Part shown: piece after piece, positions 41,818 to 50,736 of the stretch | Position numbering within the stretch: position 1 is the stretch's first letter | How the letters are laid out: the number at the start of each line of letters is the position of its first letter | From: Acinetobacter sp. NIPH 298 | GTDB taxonomy: Bacteria; Pseudomonadota; Gammaproteobacteria; Pseudomonadales; Moraxellaceae | Direction: 5' to 3' | Length of the DNA stretch: 64,000 bases | Assembly (NCBI RefSeq): GCF_000369505.1 | Contig: NZ_KB850054.1 | Location: 62,001 to 126,000, forward strand | Notes under the pieces: generated by a model | The model's input: the letters and a program-made list of their open reading frames with translations, nothing else | The model's database searches: none | Told to the model about the DNA's origin: nothing | Program-made: the position numbers and the translations under genes

Positions 41818-42675
41818 ATGTATAAAATTTTAATGTTATTTTACTCGATACTTCATAAAACTCTTCCTTATAATGATAGGGTTGATTTTTTTATGAATTA
41901 TTTAAAATTTTGTATTTGGCAGAAGAGATTTCCAAAAAAACAAAATACATTTAATGATTATTTGTTTAACATAAAAAGCTCTGATGAAATGTTGAACCCA
42001 ATTCGTCAGTTTATTAGTGATAAATATTTGGTGAAAGATTATATTCGAGCCAAAGTGGGGGAGAAATATAATGTTCCAACAATAGCTATTTTTAATAGTT
42101 ACGAAGAGTTGGAAAATTTCGATTTTCCAGAGAATTGTTGTATAAAACCTACACAGGCAAGCCAAGCAGTTATTTTGAGAAAGGATAATGAGCCTATCGA
42201 AATTCCTCCAATTAAAGATTGGTTTAATCTAAATTATTATAAAAAAACAAGAGAAAGAAACTATAAATACTTGAAGCCAAAGGTTATTGTTGAACCATTG
42301 TTGTTTAAAAGCAAAGACTTAATGGATTATCGTTTGTTCTGTTTTAATGGAAAAGTAAAAATAATTGGAATTGATGTCGGGAAATATACTGGGTATAAAC
42401 GAGTTTTTTATAGCCCTAAATGGGAGAAACAAGATTTTTCCTTACATTACCCTCTTTTTGAAGGTGAGTTAGAGTGCCCAAAAAACCTACAAGAAATGAT
42501 TGCTGTAGCAGAAAAATTGGCTGAAGATTTGGACTTTATTCGTATTGACATTTACTCAGATGGTGAAGAATGTTTTGTTGGTGAAATAACAAATTGTCAT
42601 GCTGGTGCAAACCAAAGATTTGTACCTGAATCTGCTGAAAAGAAAGTATCTGAAATAATTTTTGGTGAGTCTTAA
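41818..42675 (+). CDS. TupA-like ATP-grasp protein
   Basis: A 285-residue protein of the TupA-like ATP-grasp family: NPIRQFISDKYLVKDYIRAK, VPTIAIFNSYEEL, KPKVIVEPLL, LMDYRLFCFNGKVKIIGIDV, LDFIRIDIYSDGEECFVGEI and CHAGANQRFVP resemble the ATP- and metal-binding core. ATP-grasp enzymes form carboxylate-amine bonds; TupA works in teichuronopeptide synthesis. Its last base is the first base of the UDP-glucose dehydrogenase start (TAATG), so the two are coupled. Amidation or aminoacylation of glucuronic acid in the capsule is a reasonable inference, not shown. Confidence 0.78.
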   Translation: MYKILMLFYSILHKTLPYNDRVDFFMNYLKFCIWQKRFPKKQNTFNDYLFNIKSSDEMLNPIRQFISDKYLVKDYIRAKVGEKYNVPTIAIFNSYEELENFDFPENCCIKPTQASQAVILRKDNEPIEIPPIKDWFNLNYYKKTRERNYKYLKPKVIVEPLLFKSKDLMDYRLFCFNGKVKIIGIDVGKYTGYKRVFYSPKWEKQDFSLHYPLFEGELECPKNLQEMIAVAEKLAEDLDFIRIDIYSDGEECFVGEITNCHAGANQRFVPESAEKKVSEIIFGES

Positions 42676-43841
42676 TGAATATTACAGTTGTTGGTACAGG
42701 GTATGTCGGTTTATCAAATGCAGTCTTATTTTCAAGACAACATTGTGTAACTAGTTTGGATATTAATGCTCAGCGTGTAGAATTACTGAGTCAAGGAATA
42801 TCGCCTATTGTCGACGAATATATTGAAAAATTCTTAAAAGAAGAAAAATTGAATTTAAATGCAACATGTGATCCGAAGCAAGCCTACTCAGAAGCGGATT
42901 ACATCATTATCGCAACACCAACAAATTATGATTCAGACACAAATTATTTTGATACTTCATCAATAGAGAGTGTTATCGCTGAGATATTACCACTGAATTC
43001 AAAGGCAATCATTATTATCAAGTCCACGATTCCTGTTGGATATACCTCACAAGTTAAAGAAAAATTTAATACTGAGCAGGTGATATTTAGCCCAGAATTC
43101 TTACGCGAAGGTAAGGCATTGTATGATAATTTATATCCTTCCAGAATTATTGTAGGTGAAAAATCTGAACGAGCAGAGAAAATAGCTCAACTGTATCTAG
43201 ATGCGACTATCGATCAAAAAGCACCAACGTTGTGTATGGAGTCGACAGAAGCTGAGGCGGTCAAGTTGTTTTCGAATACTTATTTGGCGATGCGTGTCGC
43301 CTACTTTAATGAGCTGGATACCTATTGTGCCAAACATGAGTTGAATAGTCATGATATCGTTCAAGGTGTAAGTTTAGACCCCCGAATTGGACAACACTAT
43401 AACAATCCATCATTTGGTTATGGCGGATATTGTTTGCCTAAAGATACGAAGCAACTATTGGCAAACTATAAAGACGTACCACAAAATTTGATTCAAGCAA
43501 TTATTCATTCGAATAAAACACGCAAAGAATTTATTAGCAAAGAAATCCTAAAAAAACGACCAAATGTTGTCGGTATTTATCGCTTAACGATGAAAGCTGA
43601 TTCGGATAATTTCCGTGATTCTGCCATACAAGATATTATCCGAGAGTTGGAAGAGTATAATGTTCAGATTGTTATCTTTGAGCCAACGCTCAATGTAGAG
43701 ACTTTTGAAAACTATGTTGTAAACAATGATTTAAGTGAGTTTTTGCGTGAATGTGATGTTATTTTAGCCAATAGGATGCATGCTGATTTGAGTACTGCAG
43801 AAGAAAAGGTCTACACACGTGATTTATTCGGTGAAAATTGA
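42675..43841 (+). CDS. ugd: UDP-glucose 6-dehydrogenase (canonical active site)
   Basis: A 388-residue enzyme, the size of E. coli Ugd, oxidising UDP-glucose to UDP-glucuronate with 2 NAD+. The NAD loop is ITVVGTGYVGLSNAVLF, the substrate motif FSPEFLREGKALYDNLYPSR, the lysine helix EAEAVKLFSNTYLAMRVAYF, and the catalytic cysteine lies in YGGYCLPKDTKQL. All key residues are present, unlike the second homologue near galU in this locus. Overlaps ATP-grasp and glycosyltransferase genes on either side. Confidence 0.94.
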   Translation: MNITVVGTGYVGLSNAVLFSRQHCVTSLDINAQRVELLSQGISPIVDEYIEKFLKEEKLNLNATCDPKQAYSEADYIIIATPTNYDSDTNYFDTSSIESVIAEILPLNSKAIIIIKSTIPVGYTSQVKEKFNTEQVIFSPEFLREGKALYDNLYPSRIIVGEKSERAEKIAQLYLDATIDQKAPTLCMESTEAEAVKLFSNTYLAMRVAYFNELDTYCAKHELNSHDIVQGVSLDPRIGQHYNNPSFGYGGYCLPKDTKQLLANYKDVPQNLIQAIIHSNKTRKEFISKEILKKRPNVVGIYRLTMKADSDNFRDSAIQDIIRELEEYNVQIVIFEPTLNVETFENYVVNNDLSEFLRECDVILANRMHADLSTAEEKVYTRDLFGEN

Positions 43842-44974
43842 TGATTAATGTGGCTATTGTTGTTATTACGTATAATCGTTTAGATAGCCTTAAAAGGCTC
43901 ATACATTCATTGCTTCTCGCAAATTACGATGATCAAGTTGATTTAATTGTTAGCATTGATCGTAGTGACATTTTTGAAAAGATGTACAATTATGCTTCAA
44001 CTATACAATGGCCACATGGCAAAGTAGAAATTAGAACAACTCCTGTACGTCTTGGCTTAAAGCAGCATGTAATGCGTTGCGGGGAAATCTTACAGTCTTA
44101 CGAGCATATTGTTGTGCTTGAAGATGATCTCTATGTTTCTCCAGGATTTTATCAGTATACAAAAGAAATGATCGTCAAGTATGAAGCGGATGACGATATC
44201 GCAGGGATATCTTTGTATAACTATCCGCGAAATCAATATGCAAACTTACCTTTTTATCCTCAACAAGATAAATTTGATGTCTACTTTATGAAGATTGCTT
44301 CAAGTTGGGGGCAAGTATGGTCACGACATAAATGGCAATCTTTTTTAAATTGGTTACAAGAAGATAAAAAGCTAGAAGACATGCATATTCCTATGCATAT
44401 CAAAAGATGGGATGATAAGTCTTGGTTGAAATTTCATCATGCATATTGCGCTTTGGAAAACAAATACTTTGTATATCCTAGAGTTGCATTGAGTACCAAC
44501 TTTTCTGAGCCAGGTGAGCATGCAAGTTTAGATTCGACTTATCAAGTAGAGATATTGAAAGATATTAAGCACGATTATAAGTTACCAAATAGCATCCACG
44601 AAGCAATTAGGTATGATGAGTTTTTTGAAAATGAGAATATAAAAGAAACTATACCTTATCACAATGTTAGTATTGACCTATATGGTCAAAAATATCTATA
44701 CAATCAGTATGTTCTAAGTACGAAACAACTTAATTTTGAGATAGTGGAAAGTTACGCGTTAAGGATGAAGCCTTGGGAGGCGAATGTTATTGCTGGAGTG
44801 AAAGGTGAGGGGATTTATTTATACAATATTGGTAAGCGTGAATTTAAAAATAGATTTAAAGTTGATAATAATGTTGTGGTATATAAATATCTTTTTAGAA
44901 TTAACAGTCCAAGAGAAATATTTTATATATTAATTAGTCAAATTAAGGGAAAATTTTTTGGATTAAAAAAATGA
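43838..44974 (+). CDS. GT-A type glycosyltransferase
   Basis: A 378-residue glycosyltransferase of the GT2-like fold: IVVITYNRLDSLKRLIHSLL at the N-terminus, IRTTPVRLGLKQHVMRCGEI, and the metal-binding VVLEDDLYVSPGFYQYT near residue 90 (DDL in place of DxD). The acceptor region includes SSWGQVWSRHKWQSFLNWL. It starts by ATGA overlap with ugd and ends by overlap with wzy. Sugar and linkage cannot be assigned from sequence. Confidence 0.85.
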   Translation: MMINVAIVVITYNRLDSLKRLIHSLLLANYDDQVDLIVSIDRSDIFEKMYNYASTIQWPHGKVEIRTTPVRLGLKQHVMRCGEILQSYEHIVVLEDDLYVSPGFYQYTKEMIVKYEADDDIAGISLYNYPRNQYANLPFYPQQDKFDVYFMKIASSWGQVWSRHKWQSFLNWLQEDKKLEDMHIPMHIKRWDDKSWLKFHHAYCALENKYFVYPRVALSTNFSEPGEHASLDSTYQVEILKDIKHDYKLPNSIHEAIRYDEFFENENIKETIPYHNVSIDLYGQKYLYNQYVLSTKQLNFEIVESYALRMKPWEANVIAGVKGEGIYLYNIGKREFKNRFKVDNNVVVYKYLFRINSPREIFYILISQIKGKFFGLKK

Positions 44975-46167
44975 TATTTAATAAAAGCAATCTGTCTAAT
45001 TTAATATTTTTTTTGGTAGTGATTGATATATTGATACTTCCATACTTTCCTTTCTTTGCAATCAATAATTTATTTTTCCTGATTTTTTTTGATTTTCTTT
45101 TTAAAAGAAAATTAGTGGTAGATAAGAAAATATTTTTTTGTTTTTTATTGTTTGTAGGGGTCTCTCTAATTTCAACGGTCCTTTCTTTTTTTAATGATAA
45201 ATATAGTCTTGGGGTTTTTTCAGAAAATTTGAAGCGTTTCTTTCAGCTGATTTTATTTTATTTATTTTATTTTTACTTTTATAATTTTTTTTCAAGAAAT
45301 GAATCTTCTAAAAAAATTATTTTAATCTTAGATGTTTTTTTTGTTTCTGTATTTTTTTGGTCAATTATATATTATATTTCATTGGATACATTTCTAACTC
45401 TTAAAAATATATTTAATAGTAATGATAGTTTTATTGAAAGGTATTACCTGGGTGAAAATCAATATTATAGATTTAGCTACATTTGGACTGATCCAAATAA
45501 TATAGCATATGCAATATTGGGTGTATTTGTTTTTTGTTTATTTAACCTTAAGTTAAATATTAATAAGATTCTGCTTTATTTTTTTGTGGTTTTATTCGTG
45601 TGTTTAAACTCAATGAGTACCTCTGCATGGTTAATTTTATTAACATTTGTACTACCTTGTTTTATTTATAGGTTGAATATTAAAAATCCAAGAAATCTCG
45701 CCTTTATAGCTTTGGTAGCTATGGTTGTCATGTTCTTTGGTATGAGGTTTATTTCAAATATTTTAGCATCTGATGTAGCTGTTAATTCATTTGAACGTTT
45801 TCAAGAAAATAATATTGGTACAGAGAGTGGTGGTTCACGATTTGAAATTTGGAGCAATGTTTTATCATATTATAATGGTGATCTGTATAAGTATATTTTT
45901 TGGGGACAAGGGTATCAGCTACATTACAAGGATATACTAATAAAACCTCATAATGGTATTTTATTGATATTTTTTGCATATGGTTTTTTTGCGTTAATAT
46001 TTTTTATGTATACTTTCTTTAAATTTAAAATAAATAAAAAATATTTTTTTATTATTCCTTTTTTCCTTTGTTTTTTTATTAATGTTATGATTGGTGAGTT
46101 GAAGTTGTTTTTATTGTATATTTTTCTATTGGCGTTTGTGAGGGCTGAGAGCTCTAAACGATGTTAA
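44971..46167 (+). CDS. wzy: Capsule repeat-unit polymerase
   Basis: A 398-residue, very hydrophobic, Phe-rich protein with about ten or more membrane segments and one larger periplasmic loop (about residues 265-310), the architecture of Wzy O-antigen/capsule polymerases. The loop contains GGSRFEIWSNVLSYYNGD and the helix GQGYQLHYKDILIKPHNGIL, matching the RxE and H-N-x-x-L features of the O-antigen ligase/polymerase fold. Composition is the most AT-rich in the window. Identification rests on topology, those short motifs and context. Confidence 0.83.
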   Translation: MIFNKSNLSNLIFFLVVIDILILPYFPFFAINNLFFLIFFDFLFKRKLVVDKKIFFCFLLFVGVSLISTVLSFFNDKYSLGVFSENLKRFFQLILFYLFYFYFYNFFSRNESSKKIILILDVFFVSVFFWSIIYYISLDTFLTLKNIFNSNDSFIERYYLGENQYYRFSYIWTDPNNIAYAILGVFVFCLFNLKLNINKILLYFFVVLFVCLNSMSTSAWLILLTFVLPCFIYRLNIKNPRNLAFIALVAMVVMFFGMRFISNILASDVAVNSFERFQENNIGTESGGSRFEIWSNVLSYYNGDLYKYIFWGQGYQLHYKDILIKPHNGILLIFFAYGFFALIFFMYTFFKFKINKKYFFIIPFFLCFFINVMIGELKLFLLYIFLLAFVRAESSKRC

Positions 46168-46299
46168 TGCTAATATGGGTTTAGAAGAGTTTTAGAGATG
46201 GTTTTTGTATTGAGAGGATATTTTAACTAGAGTGTTTATAAATGCTGAGCTGTATTTAAAAGACTTTAAGTTAATATTTTTAATGGGTTTTACGTAAAA

Positions 46300-47373
46300 A
46301 TGAAAAGTATATATGTTCTTCGAATGAGTTCCTCCAAAAAAACTTTGTCTGTAGCTGGAGATTTGGTCCAAAGGCAGATATTTGAAAGTGTAGAGTGCCG
46401 TAATGGTAATCAAAAATACTTTGTAGCAATCAGTCCTGCACCTGTATGGCCAAAAGGTCCTTTATTTATTAAAGGAAGTAAGCAAGATGATGGCAAGTTT
46501 ATTAGTTATCTAAACCTTCCAGTTTTACGGGAATTAATATTTTCACTCTGTATTTTGATGAGTTTGGGTAAAGCTAGTGCGGTTATTCAATATAATAGCT
46601 ATTTTTTTACTAATTTAGTTATAGTTTTATTTAAGAACATTATGAACTATAAGTCAATTATTATATTGCAAGACTTTAGGGTTGGTACTCTATTTTCAAA
46701 GAAAGATTTATTTGCAGATAAAATAGCGTCTAAGTTACTTAGATATTTTGATGGATATATCCCGATTACAAATAAATTTATAGAGTATTTTCATTTGGAT
46801 GCAGAGAAAAGTGTGGTTTTCCCTGGGGCTATAACATTACATGGACTTGATTCTTTATCAAAGATGAAAGATAACACCTTGGAAGATTTTGCCGTTTATG
46901 CTGGTGCACTAGAGAAGCATAATGGTGTAAAGAAACTGGTTGATCAATGGATAGCTCAGTCTATAAGTACTCCATTGCATATATTTGGGCGTGGAAGCTT
47001 ACAAGAGTATATCGAGTCTCTGCAAAACAAAAATATTGTTTTTCATGGTTTTAAGAGTTCAGAATATGTTTATTCATGGCAAGTTAGAGCAAAATTTAAT
47101 TTTTGCTTTAGATTTAGTGATGGTTTGGATGAGGAGTTCTTTTTCCCATCTAAATTCTTTAACTTGGTATGCTATAAGGGTCAACTAATTGTGAATGACT
47201 TTAAGAATCTACCAAGTGATCTAAAGCCATTTTTATTAATTGTTGAGGAAGATCTTTCTAATCTAAACCTAATTATGCAGAAACCTGATAGCGATCTAAA
47301 TCTGAGGTTTGAAGCTATCTCTAAATATCAATGGAAGTTTCCTGTTTCAAATATTTTAAAGAGAGTAGAGTAA
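46300..47373 (+). CDS. GT-B type glycosyltransferase
   Basis: A 357-residue protein with a two-Rossmann layout: N-terminal MKSIYVLRMSSSKKTLSVAG and a C-terminal donor half starting AVYAGALEKHNGVKKLVDQW, then LHIFGRGSLQEYIESL, NIVFHGFKSSEYVYSW and FFFPSKFFNLVCYKGQLIV (equivalent to the EX7E region of GT4 enzymes, poorly conserved). A 132-base gap separates it from wzy, larger than elsewhere in the cluster. Donor and linkage unknown. Confidence 0.75.
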   Translation: MKSIYVLRMSSSKKTLSVAGDLVQRQIFESVECRNGNQKYFVAISPAPVWPKGPLFIKGSKQDDGKFISYLNLPVLRELIFSLCILMSLGKASAVIQYNSYFFTNLVIVLFKNIMNYKSIIILQDFRVGTLFSKKDLFADKIASKLLRYFDGYIPITNKFIEYFHLDAEKSVVFPGAITLHGLDSLSKMKDNTLEDFAVYAGALEKHNGVKKLVDQWIAQSISTPLHIFGRGSLQEYIESLQNKNIVFHGFKSSEYVYSWQVRAKFNFCFRFSDGLDEEFFFPSKFFNLVCYKGQLIVNDFKNLPSDLKPFLLIVEEDLSNLNLIMQKPDSDLNLRFEAISKYQWKFPVSNILKRVE

Positions 47374-47374
47374 A

Positions 47375-48550
47375 ATGCTTCCAACGATATTAATATTGAC
47401 TCCTTACTTTTTGCCTGGGTTTAAAGGTGGTGGACCAGTAAAGAGCATTGCCTCTATTGTATCTTCTTTGTCAGAAAACTATCAATTCAAGATTTTATGC
47501 TACAACTTTGATCTTGGTGGTTCAATTTACGAGGATGTTGTAGAAAATCAATGGTTAGATTTTTCTAATAATGTGCAAGTATTTTATTCTTCGAAATCCG
47601 AATATCGTAATAATTTAAATAGTATCTTAAAAAATACTCATTATGATATCTGTTATTTAAATAGTTTTTTCTCATTTAATTTCTCTATTTATCCTCTGAT
47701 TAAAATCGCTTCTAGTAAAAAAATTATTCTTGCACCTAGAGGTGAGTTTTCACCTGGAGCATTGTCACTAAAGCCGATTAAGAAAAAAATATTCTTATCT
47801 CTTTTGAGGTTCACCCCAATTTTTAATAAGATTTCTCGCTGGCATGCGACGTCAGAACTTGAAAAAAATGATATCGAAGAAATAATTAAATCTTATAGAT
47901 TTACTCGTCAAGATCAGATTGAAGTGGTACCTAACTTATCATTGAATCTGGTGAATAATGCGAGCAAGCTACCTAATCATTTGAAGTGTTATTTAGATAC
48001 ATTAGTAGATAATGGTAGTTTGAATATCTGCTTCTTATCTAGAATATCTCCTAAGAAAAATTTACATTTAATTGCTAGTATTTTGAAAAACTGTTCTGCA
48101 AAAATTAATTTTGATTTTTATGGGCCTGTTGAAGATACTGAATATTATAATTTTTGTTTATCGGAATTTTCTCAAATAAGTTCAAACGTAGTTGTTAACT
48201 ATAAAGGTGAGGTTTCACCAGTTTTTGTTTCCACAGTCCTTTCCAAATATGATCTGTTCCTATTTCCCACGCTCGGTGAAAACTTTGGGCATGTTATAGC
48301 AGAAAGCTTCTCTGCGGGAACTCCCGTTTTAATTAGTGATCAAACACCTTGGCGCGAACTTAATGATACCGGTGTTGGGTGGGATTTGAGTTTGAGTAAG
48401 GTTGAAGAATTTTCAAAAGTTATTGATAATTATGCAAATTCAAGTCTGGGTGACAGAGCTGATAAACAATTGAAATGTTTGAAGTTCTATGAGTCAAATT
48501 TCAATAACTCTTCAATTGTAGCGAATACTATCAATTTATTTAAATTTTAA
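47375..48550 (+). CDS. GT4-family glycosyltransferase
   Basis: A 391-residue GT-B transferase. The N-terminal domain begins LILTPYFLPGFKGGGPVKSI, with LAPRGEFSPGALSLKPIKK mid-way; the C-terminal domain has ICFLSRISPKKNLHLIASIL and FPTLGENFGHVIAESFSAGT, the EX7E-type motif (E/H variant) of GT4. It follows the previous transferase by one base. Donor not assignable from sequence. Confidence 0.86.
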   Translation: MLPTILILTPYFLPGFKGGGPVKSIASIVSSLSENYQFKILCYNFDLGGSIYEDVVENQWLDFSNNVQVFYSSKSEYRNNLNSILKNTHYDICYLNSFFSFNFSIYPLIKIASSKKIILAPRGEFSPGALSLKPIKKKIFLSLLRFTPIFNKISRWHATSELEKNDIEEIIKSYRFTRQDQIEVVPNLSLNLVNNASKLPNHLKCYLDTLVDNGSLNICFLSRISPKKNLHLIASILKNCSAKINFDFYGPVEDTEYYNFCLSEFSQISSNVVVNYKGEVSPVFVSTVLSKYDLFLFPTLGENFGHVIAESFSAGTPVLISDQTPWRELNDTGVGWDLSLSKVEEFSKVIDNYANSSLGDRADKQLKCLKFYESNFNNSSIVANTINLFKF

Positions 48551-48562
48551 TGGATATTTAAA

Positions 48563-49609
48563 ATGGAAAAAAGCTATTTTTCTGGTAAAACACTGCTCAT
48601 CACAGGTGGTACAGGCTCATTTGGTAATGCTGTACTCAAACGCTTTTTAGATACTGAAATTAAAGAGATTCGTATCTTTAGCCGTGATGAAAAAAAGCAA
48701 GATGATATGCGTAAGAAATACCAGTCTTCTAAGCTAAAATTTTATATTGGTGATGTGCGTGATTTCAATAGTGTATTGAATGCAACACGTGGTGTTGATT
48801 ACATTTATCATGCTGCTGCATTGAAACAAGTACCTTCATGTGAATTTCATCCAATGGAAGCGGTGAAAACGAATGTTGTTGGTACAGAAAATGTTTTGGA
48901 AGCTGCGATTCAGAACCGAGTAAAGCGTATCGTTTGCCTAAGTACAGATAAAGCAGTTTATCCAATCAATGCGATGGGTATTTCTAAGGCTATGATGGAA
49001 AAAGTTATTGTAGCTAAATCGCGCAATTTAGAAGATTTAGATACGGTTATCTGTTGTACGCGTTACGGCAATGTTATGGCATCACGTGGTTCAGTGATTC
49101 CGTTGTTTGTAGATCAGATTCGTCAAAACAAACCTTTGACGATTACTGATCCAAATATGACTCGCTTTATGATGACGCTTGAGGACGCTGTAGATCTAGT
49201 TCTCTATGCTTTCGAGCATGGACAAAATGGTGATATTTTTGTTCAAAAAGCTCCAGCTGCAACTATCGAGGTTTTAGCTCAAGCATTAAAAGAATTAATG
49301 GATGTGAGTGAATACCCTCTTTCTATTATGGGCACTCGACATGGTGAAAAAGCTTATGAAGCTTTGTTAAGTCGAGAGGAAATGGCGGTAGCTATAGATC
49401 AAGGCTACTATTTCCGTGTACCAGCTGATCAACGTGATTTAAACTATGAAAAATATGTCGAAACGGGTGATTTAAAAATTACTGAGCTCGAAGATTACAA
49501 CTCACACAATACTGAGCGTTTAGATGTTGAGGGTATGAAGAATCTTCTACTCAAATTAGATTTTGTACGAGCATTGACGCAAGGTCAATATATCGATCCA
49601 GAGGCTTAA
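48563..49609 (+). CDS. fnlA: UDP-GlcNAc 4,6-dehydratase/5-epimerase (UDP-L-FucNAc pathway, step 1)
   Basis: A 348-residue extended SDR of the CapE/WbjB/FnlA family: LLITGGTGSFGNAVLKRFLD (NAD loop), RIFSRDEKKQDDMRKKY, HAAALKQVPSCEFHPMEAVK and STDKAVYPINAMGISKAMME with the modified catalytic region of retaining/inverting dehydratases. Converts UDP-D-GlcNAc into 4-keto-6-deoxy L-sugar intermediates. First gene of an intact fnlA-fnlB-fnlC set with 1-13 base spacings. Confidence 0.93.
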   Translation: MEKSYFSGKTLLITGGTGSFGNAVLKRFLDTEIKEIRIFSRDEKKQDDMRKKYQSSKLKFYIGDVRDFNSVLNATRGVDYIYHAAALKQVPSCEFHPMEAVKTNVVGTENVLEAAIQNRVKRIVCLSTDKAVYPINAMGISKAMMEKVIVAKSRNLEDLDTVICCTRYGNVMASRGSVIPLFVDQIRQNKPLTITDPNMTRFMMTLEDAVDLVLYAFEHGQNGDIFVQKAPAATIEVLAQALKELMDVSEYPLSIMGTRHGEKAYEALLSREEMAVAIDQGYYFRVPADQRDLNYEKYVETGDLKITELEDYNSHNTERLDVEGMKNLLLKLDFVRALTQGQYIDPEA

Positions 49610-49610
49610 A

Positions 49611-50723
49611 ATGAAAGTTTTGATAACAGGTTCAAATGGCTTTATAGCAAAAAATTTGATTCAATTCTTATCTGAAAAGTCTGAGATTGAAATTTTAAAG
49701 CTACATAGAGAATCTTCAGAGCAGGAGCTTGAAAAGCTGGCTTTATCTGCAGATTGGATCGTTCATCTAGCTGGTGTGAATCGCCCGCTGGATGACAGTG
49801 AGTTTATTGAAGGAAATGTTTCTCTAACTGAAAGAATTGCTCAAGTTCTAAGAAAAGCCAATAGACTTACTCCTGTGATTTTATCTTCATCAATTCAGGC
49901 TGAGCGTGATAATGCATATGGAAAAAGTAAATTAGGTGGTGAGCAAATATTGTTGAATTTGCATCAACAGCAGGGAAACCCAGTTTACATTTGTCGACTA
50001 GCTAATGTTTTTGGAAAGTGGTCACGTCCAAATTATAATTCTGCGGTAGCAACGTTTTGCCATAACGTTGCTAATGATTTACCAATACAAATCAATGATC
50101 CAATGGCCGTCATCCGATTGGTTTATGTTGATGATGTTGTAGAAACTTTTTGGAATATCATCAATCAGACGATAATTGTCGAACAGACTTTTGAAATACA
50201 ACCTGAGTATGATATTACAGTTGGTGATTTAGCTGAGACTTTAAAAGGATTTAAAGGCTCAAGAGAAACGATGATTACTGATCATGTTGGAGTAGGATTA
50301 ACCAGAGCGCTATATTCAACCTACCTTAGTTTTTTAAGACCTGAGCAATTTGATTATAGTGTACCTAAATACGGCGATGCTCGTGGTGTATTTGTAGAAA
50401 TGTTGAAAACGCCTAATGCTGGTCAGTTCTCTTATTTTACCGCTCATCCTGGTATTACTAGGGGGGGGCATTATCACCATACCAAGACTGAAAAATTCCT
50501 TGTCATTAAAGGGAAAGCCTTATTTAAATTTAAGCATGTAGTTTCAGGTGAGTTTTATCAACTCGAAACGCATGGTGATGAGCCAAGAATTGTAGAAACA
50601 GTTCCTGGATGGACTCATGACATCACCAATATTGGTGATGATGAAATGGTCGTGATGCTATGGGCAAATGAAATTTTTGATCGTAGTAAACCTGATACTT
50701 ATTCAATGCCAATTACAGATTAA
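49611..50723 (+). CDS. fnlB: UDP-L-FucNAc pathway reductase/epimerase (step 2)
   Basis: A 370-residue CapF/WbjC/FnlB fusion: an N-terminal SDR domain (VLITGSNGFIAKNLIQFLSE, WIVHLAGVNRP) and a C-terminal cupin (about residues 250-370: GHYHHTKTEKFLVIKGKALF, TVPGWTHDITNIGDDEMVVM) that catalyses C3 epimerisation before reduction at C4. A run of eight G at 50461-50468 codes for part of the cupin's RGGHYHH metal site; slippage there would remove the cupin. Confidence 0.93.
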   Translation: MKVLITGSNGFIAKNLIQFLSEKSEIEILKLHRESSEQELEKLALSADWIVHLAGVNRPLDDSEFIEGNVSLTERIAQVLRKANRLTPVILSSSIQAERDNAYGKSKLGGEQILLNLHQQQGNPVYICRLANVFGKWSRPNYNSAVATFCHNVANDLPIQINDPMAVIRLVYVDDVVETFWNIINQTIIVEQTFEIQPEYDITVGDLAETLKGFKGSRETMITDHVGVGLTRALYSTYLSFLRPEQFDYSVPKYGDARGVFVEMLKTPNAGQFSYFTAHPGITRGGHYHHTKTEKFLVIKGKALFKFKHVVSGEFYQLETHGDEPRIVETVPGWTHDITNIGDDEMVVMLWANEIFDRSKPDTYSMPITD

Positions 50724-50736
50724 GAGTTGAATCGTT

